This document shows positions 35,243 to 43,540 of a stretch of 64,000 bases of DNA, one piece after another. The stretch covers positions 310,001-374,000 of the forward strand of contig CAWHTU010000014.1 of NCBI GenBank assembly GCA_963832305.1. Reading direction: 5' to 3'. The DNA comes from Roseiarcus sp963832305. Lineage in GTDB: Bacteria; Pseudomonadota; Alphaproteobacteria; Rhizobiales; Beijerinckiaceae. The notes below the pieces were generated by a model, which did no database searches, was not told where the DNA came from, and saw nothing but the letters and a program-made list of their open reading frames with translations. Positions within the stretch are counted from its first letter, which is position 1, and every line of letters starts with the position of its first letter. The position numbers and the translations under genes are program-made.

Positions 35243-37154
35243 ATGGGTGTTCATTCAATGAGGCTTGGGTGGGTTGTCGGTTTCTCGGCGCTCATGGCCT
35301 TCTACTATTTCATTCCGGAACTGGAGATCACGGACAGCCGCTACGTCCTGGGCATATCGGACGCCTTCGTGAGAAGCGGCAGCCTCGACATGAGGTCGTT
35401 GGTCAAAGCCGACGCCAAGATGGCGCTCGCCGACAATTATTATTTCCTTATCCGTTCGACGGACCTTGCTCCCGACGTCATCGCAACCGCAAGAAAGGCC
35501 GGCATAGGTCCGTTCGGCAAAGGGCGCGCCGCCGATTTCTATATCCTGCGAGAAATCGCGAGCTTTGTCCCGGGCGCCGCCGCGAACATTTCCGACGCGA
35601 CCTATCCGCTGCTGCCGCTCTATCCCAATTGGCCGAGCTTCTTATGCGCCCCGGTTTCGCTGCTGACGTCCGCGCTCGGCCTGCCCGTCTATGACGGCGT
35701 CGCTTTCCACGAGGATCGCAACAGCCTCTATCAGCGAATTCTCGCCGGGGCGCTTGCCGCCCTGACGATCGTATTTTTCTACGCGGCGGCGCGTTGCGTA
35801 GTTGCGCGGCCTCTTGCGATGGCGCTCGCGGCATGGCTTGGCGCGGGGTTGATCGCCTCCAGCACGAGCCGTGGGCTTTGGTCGGACACTTTCGCGCTGC
35901 CGCTCTCATTCGCGGGGCTCTACCTGTTCATGCGCGTCGTCGTCGCCGGGCGGGCGACACGCTGTTGGCCGTTTCTTCTCGCGGCGTTGCTTTCGCTCGC
36001 CTTCATGATGAAGCCGCTCTACGCGATTCCCTCGGCGATGCTCGGCCTGCTTGTCGTTCTCGCCCCCGAGATTCCGCTCCGTTCCAAGGTTTGGTTTGCC
36101 GCGGCTGGCCTCGCCTTTGCGATCGTGTTCGGCGCTACGTCTTTCATAACCTATGGCGCGCTCCTTCCCCCTTACTTTGCGCCGGCGCGGGTCGAGTCTT
36201 TCGACCCCTCGCATATCCTGGGCGTCCTTTTCAGTCCCTCGCGCGGACTCCTCTGGTTCATGCCTTCGGCCCTTCTCCTTTTTTTCACTCCGTTTTTCGT
36301 ACTCTGGGACCGCAGGCTGCTAGTGGCGAGCGTAATTGCTGTCGCCACCGTCACAGCCGCCATCCTGAGCATCGGCGGCTCCGGGATGTGGTGGGGCGGA
36401 TTCAGCTACGGTCCGCGACTGTTTCAAGAGGCGTTGCCGGCCGTAGCGCTCCTCGCGCTGATCATGGCGCAGGCCGCCGGGAAATTGGGCAGGCCGACCC
36501 AAGTGGCGCTGCTCTCGCTGTTCGGCGTCGTCGCTTGCTGGGAAGCCTTCGTTCATATCGGCGGCGTCAGTTCGTCGCGCGGCATGCGGTGGAATGTCAG
36601 CCCGGTCAGCGTGGACGACGCGCCCGAGCCGCTTGTGGGATTGGTCGGACCCGCAGTTTCTCGCGGCATTCATCAAGCGTCGGCCGATCAGGGACCTCAG
36701 CCCTTTGCCGCGGGACGCGTGGGTGCAAATGCCCTCCGCCTGTTCCGATCGTTTCGCCGGAGACGGCATTTCCGGACATGAGGCTGAATTTCGCTGGACC
36801 GACGGAAACAACGCGGAGATCCTGTTCGCGCCGCCTTCGGGGGAGGTTCGCAGCCTCACGATGGAAGTCCTGCCGCTGGTCGATCCCGGCCATCCCTCCC
36901 AGCATGTCGGCATCGACATCAACGGGACCGAAATCGGCGCCGCCTTTCTGACTGAGCCGCGCTGGACGCGGCTGCTGTTCAACCTGCCGCCGAGCGTCAT
37001 GAAAAGCCGGAATACCCTCACGCTGCGGCTCCCTGACGCGCACCGCCCTCCGGCGTCCGGGGATACGCGTTCGCTGGGCGTGGCAATCCGCAGATTTGCG
37101 GTAACCTCGGACCCGGACGCGTCAGATCTGCCGGTGGCGGACATCTGCAAGTGA
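35243..37154 (+). CDS. Polytopic GT-C-like protein with C-terminal beta-rich domain (apparent frameshift)
   Basis: From ATG 35243 there are about 450 residues with ten or more membrane helices (YQRILAGALAALTIVFFYAA, LPLSFAGLYLFMRVVVAG, SPSRGLLWFMPSALLLFF), a pattern seen in uncharacterised mannosyltransferase-like proteins. Near 36630 the frame shifts: an extra C in GCCCGAGCCGC. GAGCGC restores DAPERLWDWSDPQFLAAF, and the second frame then runs to 37154. It adds a soluble, beta-rich domain of about 150 residues (AEFRWTDGNNAEILFAPPSG, MEVLPLVDPGHPSQHVGIDI) that looks like a carbohydrate-binding jelly roll. Whole length about 636 residues. The function is inferred only from topology and neighbours. 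Confidence 0.62.
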
Positions 37155-37636
37155 GCGTTCCGCCAACCCCCGCGAGCCCGCCGCGGATTGAGCAGGCTCG
37201 CGCCTTTTCATGAGGTCGCCTAATGGGTGGCGTCAGGCGAAGTCGCACCAGGAGCCGGCCCCATGACCTACGCCAATGTGATCGTCGAGACCCATGGCCG
37301 CGTCGGCCTCATTGTTGCTCGCTGTCCGCACGCTTAAGCGCGCCGTCGGAAAAATCGCAATGGTGCGTTTGCTTGCCAAAAGCAGAAATGTGGCCTATCC
37401 TGTCGAGGAATGGGAAAGTTGATCGAGCCATAGCGGGACCGGCGCGACACGACGATGCGGCGGGAGAAAAAAGCATTTGAATCGCTCGTAGCGCATTGAA
37501 AAATCTCGGTCCCAAAAAATAAAAAAAAGCAAATGACAGCGGTTTCATTTTCGTGGGCTTTTGTCCATTCTCGCCCATTTTGCGAACGGCCGGCCGCTGG
37601 GATTTCCAGCAGACGCCAAGGAGGAACCCGGACTCC
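37155..37636. other. Intergenic region holding a duplicated enoyl-CoA hydratase 5' end
   Basis: About 480 bases between the polytopic protein and the enoyl-CoA hydratase. It contains the partial gene copy at 37261-37337, a following low-GC stretch with an A-rich run near 37507-37528, and a strong ribosome site (AAGGAGGAA) just before the real start at 37637. No other gene is convincing. Confidence 0.5.
37261..37337 (+). pseudogene. Partial copy of the enoyl-CoA hydratase gene start
   Basis: Bases 37261-37313 repeat 37635-37687 with two mismatches in 53. The copy includes its own ATG (37263) and the first 17 codons (MTYANVIVETHGRVGLI), where the intact gene reads MTYANVIVEIHGRVGLI. It then diverges to VARCPHA and a stop. 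The two copies are 374 bases apart in direct orientation. It is either the left end of an old tandem duplication or the scar of an insertion that copied the target. Confidence 0.75.
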
Positions 37637-38410
37637 ATGACCTACGCCAATGTGATCGTCGAGATCCATGGCCGCGTCGGCCTCATCCGGCTCAACCGGC
37701 CGCAGGTCCTGAACGCCCTGTCGACGCCGCTGATCGAGGACCTCAACGCGGCGCTCGAAGCCTTCGAGGCCGATCCCGCCATCGGCGCGATCGTGCTGAC
37801 CGGCTCGGAAAAGGCGTTCGCCGCCGGGGCCGACATCAAGGAGATGCAGGACAAGACCTTCGCCGAGGCCTTTCTCGGCGACTTCATCGCCCGGTGGGAA
37901 AACGTGACCCGCCTGCGCAAGCCGGTCATCGCGGCGGTCGCCGGATTTGCGCTCGGCGGCGGATGCGAGATCGCGATGATGTGCGATTTCATTCTCGCCG
38001 CGGACACCGCCAGGTTCGGCCAGCCGGAGATCAAGCTCGGGGTTATCCCCGGCGCCGGGGGGACGCAACGCCTGACCCGCTTTGTCGGCAAGTCGAAAGC
38101 GATGGAGATGATCCTCACCGGACGGATGATGGACGCGGCCGAAGCCGAACGGTCTGGCCTCGTCTCCCGCATCCTGCCTGCCGACAAGCTCATTGAGGAG
38201 GCGCTCAAGGTCGCTGGGGCCATCGCCAGCCTGTCGGCGCCGGCCGTCTACGCCGCCAAGGAGAGCGTCAACCGCGCCTACGAGACGACGCTTGCCGAAG
38301 GCGTCCGCTTCGAGCGCCGCATTTTCCATTCGCTGTTTGCAACCGAGGACCAGAAGGAAGGGATGAAGGCCTTCGCCGAAAAGCGCGCTGCGGCGTTCAA
38401 GCATCGCTGA
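37637..38410 (+). CDS. Enoyl-CoA hydratase
   Basis: Crotonase-superfamily enzyme of 257 residues hydrating trans-2-enoyl-CoA in fatty acid or amino acid breakdown. Oxyanion-hole segments AFAAGADIKEM and GFALGGGCEIAMMCDF; catalytic Glu regions in FGQPEIKLGVIPGAGGTQRL (first Glu in PEIKLG) and in the CEIAM helix; and the C-terminal block ATEDQKEGMKAFAEKRAAAF typical of short-chain enoyl-CoA hydratase. A strong ribosome site AAGGAGGAA precedes ATG 37637. Its 5' end is duplicated upstream at 37261. Confidence 0.93.
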   Translation: MTYANVIVEIHGRVGLIRLNRPQVLNALSTPLIEDLNAALEAFEADPAIGAIVLTGSEKAFAAGADIKEMQDKTFAEAFLGDFIARWENVTRLRKPVIAAVAGFALGGGCEIAMMCDFILAADTARFGQPEIKLGVIPGAGGTQRLTRFVGKSKAMEMILTGRMMDAAEAERSGLVSRILPADKLIEEALKVAGAIASLSAPAVYAAKESVNRAYETTLAEGVRFERRIFHSLFATEDQKEGMKAFAEKRAAAFKHR

Positions 38411-38545
38411 GGGCTGCGCGCCAGCCGCTCAAAGCGTCGCCGGCGCGCCCTTGGTCGGCGGCGTCGCCGGCTGTGCCGATTGCACGGTGGTATCGCCCGC
38501 GCCTTTGCAGGCTATATGCTTCGTCGATCGAGAGGAGATCACGCC

Positions 38546-39427
38546 ATGATCGACATCAGCAACGCCGGGACGTTCAAGCTTGGCGATCGCATCGTGAAGC
38601 GCATGGGTTACGGCGCGATGCAGCTCGCAGGAAAGGGGGTTTTCGGGCCGCCGAAGGACCCAGCAGGCGCGATCGCGGTGCTGCGCGAGGCGACAGCGAG
38701 CGGCGTCAATCACATCGACACCAGCGACTACTACGGCCCTTACGTCACCAACGAGCTGATCCGCGAGGCGCTCCATCCCTATCCCGACGATCTGGTCATT
38801 GTGACCAAAATCGGCGCCAGGCGCGGCGATGATGCCTCGTGGATTCCGGCGATGGCGCCGGCTGAGCTTGAGAGCGCGGTCCACGACAATCTCAGCCGTC
38901 TCGGGCTCGATGCGATTGAGGTCGTCAACCTCAGGATCGTGGGGACGGTCCAGGGCCCGGCCGAAGGATCGATCGAGGCGCCGCTCACGGTCCTGGCCGA
39001 GCTTCAGCGGCAGGGCTTGGTGCGCCACATCGGACTTAGCAACGTTACGCCGACCCAGATCGCGCAAGGGCGGCGGATCTGCGACATCGTCTGCGTGCAG
39101 AACATGTACAATGTCGCCCATCGCGAGGACGACGCCCTGATCGACGATCTCGCCCGCGCCGGAACGGCCTATGTGCCGTTCTTTCCGCTCGGCGGCTTCA
39201 CCCCGTTGCAGTCGACGGCGCTTACCGAAGTCGCGAAAGGGCTCGGCGTCACGCCGATGCAGGTCGCGCTCGCCTGGCTTCTCCGGCGCGCGCCCAACAT
39301 TCTGCTCATCCCGGGGACGTCATCGGTCGGCCATCTGCGCGAAAACCTCGCAGCGGCCAATCTGGAGCTCCCCAAAGAGGCGGCGGCGGCGCTGGATCGG
39401 ATCTCGACCGGGTACGGCCCAGCCTGA
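38546..39427 (+). CDS. Aldo/keto reductase
   Basis: NADPH-dependent aldo/keto reductase of 293 residues, likely reducing aldehydes. Start at ATG 38546 after GAGAGGAGATC. Motifs: NHIDTSDYYGPYVTNELIRE (catalytic Asp and Tyr), IVTKIGAR (Lys), LQRQGLVRHIGLSNVTPTQI, and the C-terminal cofactor segment NILLIPGTSSVGHLRENLAA. This belongs to the YajO/oxidoreductase-like group often seen as general stress enzymes. No obvious operon partner. Confidence 0.9.
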   Translation: MIDISNAGTFKLGDRIVKRMGYGAMQLAGKGVFGPPKDPAGAIAVLREATASGVNHIDTSDYYGPYVTNELIREALHPYPDDLVIVTKIGARRGDDASWIPAMAPAELESAVHDNLSRLGLDAIEVVNLRIVGTVQGPAEGSIEAPLTVLAELQRQGLVRHIGLSNVTPTQIAQGRRICDIVCVQNMYNVAHREDDALIDDLARAGTAYVPFFPLGGFTPLQSTALTEVAKGLGVTPMQVALAWLLRRAPNILLIPGTSSVGHLRENLAAANLELPKEAAAALDRISTGYGPA

Positions 39428-39438
39428 GGAGGGCTCGC

Positions 39439-39552
39439 TCAATATCCCTTGCCGCTGTCGTCCGCGTAGGCGGGCGCCAGCGAAATGGTCACGCCGGCCG
39501 CCGCCCCGCAGGCCATTGTGATGGCCAGCATGAGGATCAAGAGATATTGCAT
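39439..39552 (-). CDS. Small single-span membrane peptide (37 residues)
   Basis: A 37-residue open frame on the minus strand, starting at an ATG preceded by GGAGGGGACG. One hydrophobic segment (LLILMLAITMACGAAAGVTI) is followed by a short tail (SLAPAYADDSGKGY). The tail contains AYADD, so it could also be a cleaved signal peptide leaving a tiny product. I know no family. The good ribosome site and clean topology support it, but such short ORFs are easily spurious. Confidence 0.5.
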   Translation of the reverse strand: MQYLLILMLAITMACGAAAGVTISLAPAYADDSGKGY

Positions 39553-39838
39553 CGTCCCCTCCGCAACTCGACGCCGCCAACGCTGCGAACCAACCAAATC
39601 ATCGCAGGATGACGCAAAACGCGATGTGAGCCCCGTCACATAGCCCGCGCCGAGCAGTCGCAATTCGATCGCGCCGTCCGGCTCCGATGTTCCAGCAGAG
39701 CCCGTGCGCCGCGCCTGCCGGCCCTAGCAAAGACATGATATCGCCTCGTGTATTGACGAATCGTAAACCGCGGGCCTGGCTGGCCCGCCCCGCGCATCAT
39801 CGTAAAGGAAGCTCTAATCTCGGCCGCCGCCCTTTCGG

Positions 39839-40595
39839 CTAGCCTCGCCCGACGAACGGCATCTTGGTCGCCATGATCGTCATCGTGAGGATATTGGTTG
39901 AGAGCGGCAGGTTCGCCATGTTGGCGACCGCGGCGCCGACCTCATCCGGGTCCATGGTCGGCTCGACCGCCAGGCGCCCGTCGGCCTGCATCACGCCCTG
40001 CGTCATCCGGCGAGCCATCTCGGTCAGGGCGTTGCCGACGTCGATCTGACCGCAGGCGATGTCGTGCGGGCGCCCATCGAGGGCGATCGACTTGGTGAGC
40101 CCGCTGACGGCGTGCTTGGTCGCGTTATAGGCGATCGCCATCGGCCTCGGCGTGTGCGCGGAGATCGAGCCGTTGTTGATGATCCGCCCGCCCTGCGGCT
40201 TCTGGCGCTTCATCAGGCCGAATGCGGCCTGGGCGCAGAGGAACATGCCATTGAGATTGACGTCGACCACCGCCTTCCAGGTTTCGTAGGGCAGTTCGTC
40301 GATCGGAACCGCGGGCGCGCCGCGGCCCGCATTGTTGAACAGGAGGTCGAGGCGCCCGAACTCTCGCTCGACGCTAGCGAAAAGAGCCTTGACCGCTTCG
40401 GGGTCGGCGACATCGGCGGCTGCGGGAAGGGCGCGCCGGCCGAGCGCCTTGATCTCGCCCGCTACGCTCCTCGAGAAGATCGCCCCGCCGCCCGGCGAGC
40501 GCCACATGCCAGCCGGTGCGCGCCAAAGCTAGCGCCGACGCCCTGCCGATCCCCGAACCTGCGCCGGTCACAAGGGCAAATCGCTCGCGGTTCAT
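39839..40595 (-). CDS. SDR family oxidoreductase (apparent frameshift)
   Basis: Short-chain dehydrogenase. The start MNRERFALVTGAGSGIGRAS (ATG 40595) overlaps the stop of the upstream EamA gene by four bases. The N-terminal frame runs to LAGRRGDLLEE. One extra C at about 40464 moves the rest (VAGEIKALGRRALPAAADVA, LLFNNAGRGAP, IAYNATKHAVSGLTKSIALD) to the next frame, ending at 39839. Corrected length is about 251 residues with cofactor glycines, the NNAG motif and the Tyr-x3-Lys pair. The C-terminus (NILTMTIMATKMPFVGRG) is like a group of SDRs without the usual DGG ending. Substrate unknown. Confidence 0.82.
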
Positions 40596-41473
40596 GGTCC
40601 CTCCCTCCGTTCGTGCCTGAGCTCCGGCGCCATGCGCCAGACGGCGGCGGCGAGCACGATCGCGCCGCCAAGCATGGTCGCCAGACCCGGGTTTTCGCCG
40701 AAAGCAAGAAACACCCATACCGGGCCGAGCACAACATCGAGCAGGCTGATCAGGCCCGCTTCGGCGGACGGGATGAACTTTGCGCCTTCCATGAAGATGA
40801 CGAACGCGAGGCCGATCGTCGTCAGGCCGAACACAAACAGGATCAGGAAATCGTGCAGCCCGATCGGCTGCAGCGGCGAATTGGCCAAGCCGAAGATGCC
40901 GGAGCCGAGCGCGCCGAGGCAATTGACGACGATCATCGACGCCTTCGGCTGACGCCGCTGGAGCACGATCATGCCGGCGAACGCGAGCGTCATCAGCATC
41001 GACAACGCCTGCCCCAGGAGGCGCCCCGAGCCCAGGCCGCTTGCGACCATGATGACGATCCCCAGGAGCGCCAGGCCCGAGGCGGCGAGGGTGCGCGGAC
41101 TGACGCGCTCGCCATTGATGAGAAAGCCGATCGCGGCGGCGACGAAGGGCAGGGTCGCGTAAATCACCATGACGTCGGCGATGGTCGTGGTCATCACCGA
41201 GGCGGTGTAGGCGGAGATCGCGATCATCGCCAAGAGCGCCACGACCGGCGACAGCGGACCGAAGCCGAGCGGGTTGTCCAGGCGTCCCCGTCTCCATTCG
41301 ACGAGCCCGACGGCGGCGATCGATACCGCGCCGAGCAGCGCCCGCCAGCCCATCACCGTCCAGATGTCGAGATGGGCGAGAAGGCGGGCGAAAAGGCCTG
41401 CCATGCTCCAGAGCACCGTGGCCACCAGAACCAGCAGCACGCCGCGCCGCCGCGCCGACATTTCGCCCGGCAC
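40592..41473 (-). CDS. EamA/DMT-family transporter
   Basis: Ten-helix drug/metabolite transporter of 293 residues with two EamA repeats (GVLLVLVATVLWSMAGLFAR ... and AGMIVLQRRQPKASMIVV ...). Such proteins export small metabolites. The conserved EamA segments FLINGERVSPRTLAASGLAL and GPVWVFLAFGENPGLATMLG are present. The gene overlaps the SDR start (ATGA), so the two form an operon, suggesting export or detoxification of the SDR substrate, which is unknown. Confidence 0.88.
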   Translation of the reverse strand: MPGEMSARRRGVLLVLVATVLWSMAGLFARLLAHLDIWTVMGWRALLGAVSIAAVGLVEWRRGRLDNPLGFGPLSPVVALLAMIAISAYTASVMTTTIADVMVIYATLPFVAAAIGFLINGERVSPRTLAASGLALLGIVIMVASGLGSGRLLGQALSMLMTLAFAGMIVLQRRQPKASMIVVNCLGALGSGIFGLANSPLQPIGLHDFLILFVFGLTTIGLAFVIFMEGAKFIPSAEAGLISLLDVVLGPVWVFLAFGENPGLATMLGGAIVLAAAVWRMAPELRHERREGP

Positions 41474-41661
41474 GGAAGCGTCTCCATTTCGCTTGGGGGT
41501 CGACGCAACAATAAGGAGATTCGCGCCGCGGGGAAACGGCGCGACCGCGCAAAAAAGCGATGGCGCGGCGCCCGTTCGTCATTGCGGTGCGCCAGAGGGC
41601 GGTGAAAAGGTCGCCGCCTTTGGGACGGGCGCCGGCGGGGCGGCAGTCAACAGCCGCCGCC

Positions 41662-42729
41662 TTACGACCCTTTGGATCGCCGCGCTTCGCTCACAATGGC
41701 GAATTGCGTTTCCGTGGCGCGGGCAATCCTGGGCGCGGCCGCATGCCCTCGCCAGTCGGCGGCGAACCTCCCGAGATGCCCGGCAAACCGCACGCAAGGG
41801 ACGATGATGGTGGCGATGGCAGAACGGAATGGCGGCGCCTCGCCGCCGACGCCGAACACAATTCGTTCGCGCGTCCTTTCGGGAATGATCAGGGTGCCGA
41901 ACGCCCAATCCCAGACGGCGAGCGCGAATCCCAAGTTGCGATCATAATGGATCGGATTGGCGGAATGGTGCAGCTGGTGGTGGGCCGGGCTCTGCAGGAT
42001 GCGGCCGGCGAAGCCGGTGAAGGCGATCCACAAGTGGCTGTGGCGCAGGTGGCCGTAGGTGACGAGGAACGCCATCAGGAGAATGTTGCCGTTGAGCAGG
42101 GTGAACGGGCGCACGCCGGGGCCGAAGGCGTAGGTCATGACGCCGAACACGATGCCGGTTGAAAGCCCGATCAGGTTCATGAACGCGATGATCTCAACCG
42201 GATGCTGACGCAATTCGGTGAGCGTCGTCATGACCTCAGCCGAATGGTGGACCTTGTGGAACTCCCAGAGGGCCGGGATCTTGTGGAAGCAATAATGGGC
42301 GAACCAATAGGCGAGTTCGGAAGCCAGGAGCTGGAGCACCGTCGCGAGCGCAAGGATCGTCCAGGCTGGCCACCGCACGGGCGCATGCGTCCCCCAGACA
42401 TGGGTCAAGCCGGCGACAACTTCATCGCGCCAGAAAAAGAGACCCAGCCCCAGCATGCCGTAGGCAGATGCGAACGCGACGCCGTTCAACGCCCACAGGC
42501 GCATGTCGACGAGCGACGAGGGATGAAGGAGAACGCGCCTGGGGAAGATCGAGCGCACGAATCCCCTGAGGCTTGAGCGTCGGTCGCGCGCCCTGCGGCG
42601 ACAGACGTAGTAGACCGCACAGACCGCGAGCGCGCCGATGAGCGCTGGCGCGCCATAAGCGGACGCTGGCTTGAAGGTTTCCAGGACCGCGCCCTGCAAT
42701 GCGGCCCAGATCGGGGCGGGGCCGGACAC
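41662..42729 (-). CDS. Sterol desaturase/fatty acid hydroxylase family protein
   Basis: Di-iron membrane oxygenase family, 355 residues, four or more membrane spans. The histidine motifs are HYCFH, HKVHH and HHQLHH (AYWFAHYCFHKI; LWEFHKVHHSAEVMTTL; PAHHQLHHSANPIHYDRNLG), which bind the metal pair. Relatives hydroxylate or desaturate lipids, hopanoids or carotenoids; the substrate here is unknown. An extra C-terminal stretch (about 40 residues after the last conserved block) is of low complexity. It is divergent from the MarC gene. Confidence 0.88.
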   Translation of the reverse strand: MSGPAPIWAALQGAVLETFKPASAYGAPALIGALAVCAVYYVCRRRARDRRSSLRGFVRSIFPRRVLLHPSSLVDMRLWALNGVAFASAYGMLGLGLFFWRDEVVAGLTHVWGTHAPVRWPAWTILALATVLQLLASELAYWFAHYCFHKIPALWEFHKVHHSAEVMTTLTELRQHPVEIIAFMNLIGLSTGIVFGVMTYAFGPGVRPFTLLNGNILLMAFLVTYGHLRHSHLWIAFTGFAGRILQSPAHHQLHHSANPIHYDRNLGFALAVWDWAFGTLIIPERTRERIVFGVGGEAPPFRSAIATIIVPCVRFAGHLGRFAADWRGHAAAPRIARATETQFAIVSEARRSKGS

Positions 42730-42835
42730 GGTTCTCTCCTCGGCTCTTCGACGGGTGACACAAAGCTAGCGCGCGGTGCTTCCCAAATGGTTAGAGAGAA
42801 AGCGAGAAGTCTCGTTCATCTGGCTCGGCGAGGGA

Positions 42836-43540
42836 ATGGAACAGTTTCTCAACGCGGATTGGCGCGACCTCGCCGCCCCGGCAAATGCCGCTTTCCTGCT
42901 CGCCTTCCCGTCACTGTTCTCGATCATCAACCCGATCGGCGGGGCGTTCATCTTCTATGGCGTGACCAGGGACTTCTCGGGCGCCGACAAGGAGAAGGCC
43001 GCCGCCCTCGTCGGCCTCTACTCGCTCGCGATCATGTTCGGCGCTCTGTGGACCGGCGCCTATGTTCTGCGCTTTTTCGGCGTCTCGATCGACGCTTTGC
43101 GCATCGCCGGGGGGACCGTGGTCGCGCTCAGCGGCTGGCGGCTCTTGACTTCGCCTGAAACCCATCCCGACCACAAAGGGCACGAGAGCGCGGAAGCGGC
43201 GGGCGGCTACGGCGATCCGATGCAGCTCGCGTTCTTCCCGCTGACGCTGCCATTCACGACCGGGCCGGGCACCATCGCGGTGGCGATCACGGTTGGGGCT
43301 GAGCGGACCCCGGCCGAGCCTGGGTTCGTGGCCTTCTTTCTGGGCGCGAGCCTCGCCGCGGTCCTCAACGCCGCGCTGATCTGGCTTCTCTATCGCTCGG
43401 CCGACCGGCTCACCCATTTCATGGGCCCGACCGCGCAGGCGGTGATCGTCCGGCTCACCGCCTTTCTCCTCATGTGCATCGGGGTGCAGATCTTGGTCAC
43501 CGCGATCGGAGACCTGATCGCCCACTGGCGCATTGCCTAA
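42836..43540 (+). CDS. MarC-family integral membrane protein
   Basis: A 234-residue UPF0056/MarC membrane protein with six helices. Recognisable family segments are FSIINPIGGAFIFYGVTRDF, the Gly-rich LRIAGGTVVALSGWRLL, and PLTLPFTTGPGTIAVAIT. Despite the name, no antibiotic-resistance function is established for the family. I take ATG 42836 (MEQFLNADWRDLAAPA), preceded by GGCGAGGG; an ATG at 42776 would add 20 residues. The stop overlaps that of xylB by four bases (43537-43540, convergent). Confidence 0.85.
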   Translation: MEQFLNADWRDLAAPANAAFLLAFPSLFSIINPIGGAFIFYGVTRDFSGADKEKAAALVGLYSLAIMFGALWTGAYVLRFFGVSIDALRIAGGTVVALSGWRLLTSPETHPDHKGHESAEAAGGYGDPMQLAFFPLTLPFTTGPGTIAVAITVGAERTPAEPGFVAFFLGASLAAVLNAALIWLLYRSADRLTHFMGPTAQAVIVRLTAFLLMCIGVQILVTAIGDLIAHWRIA

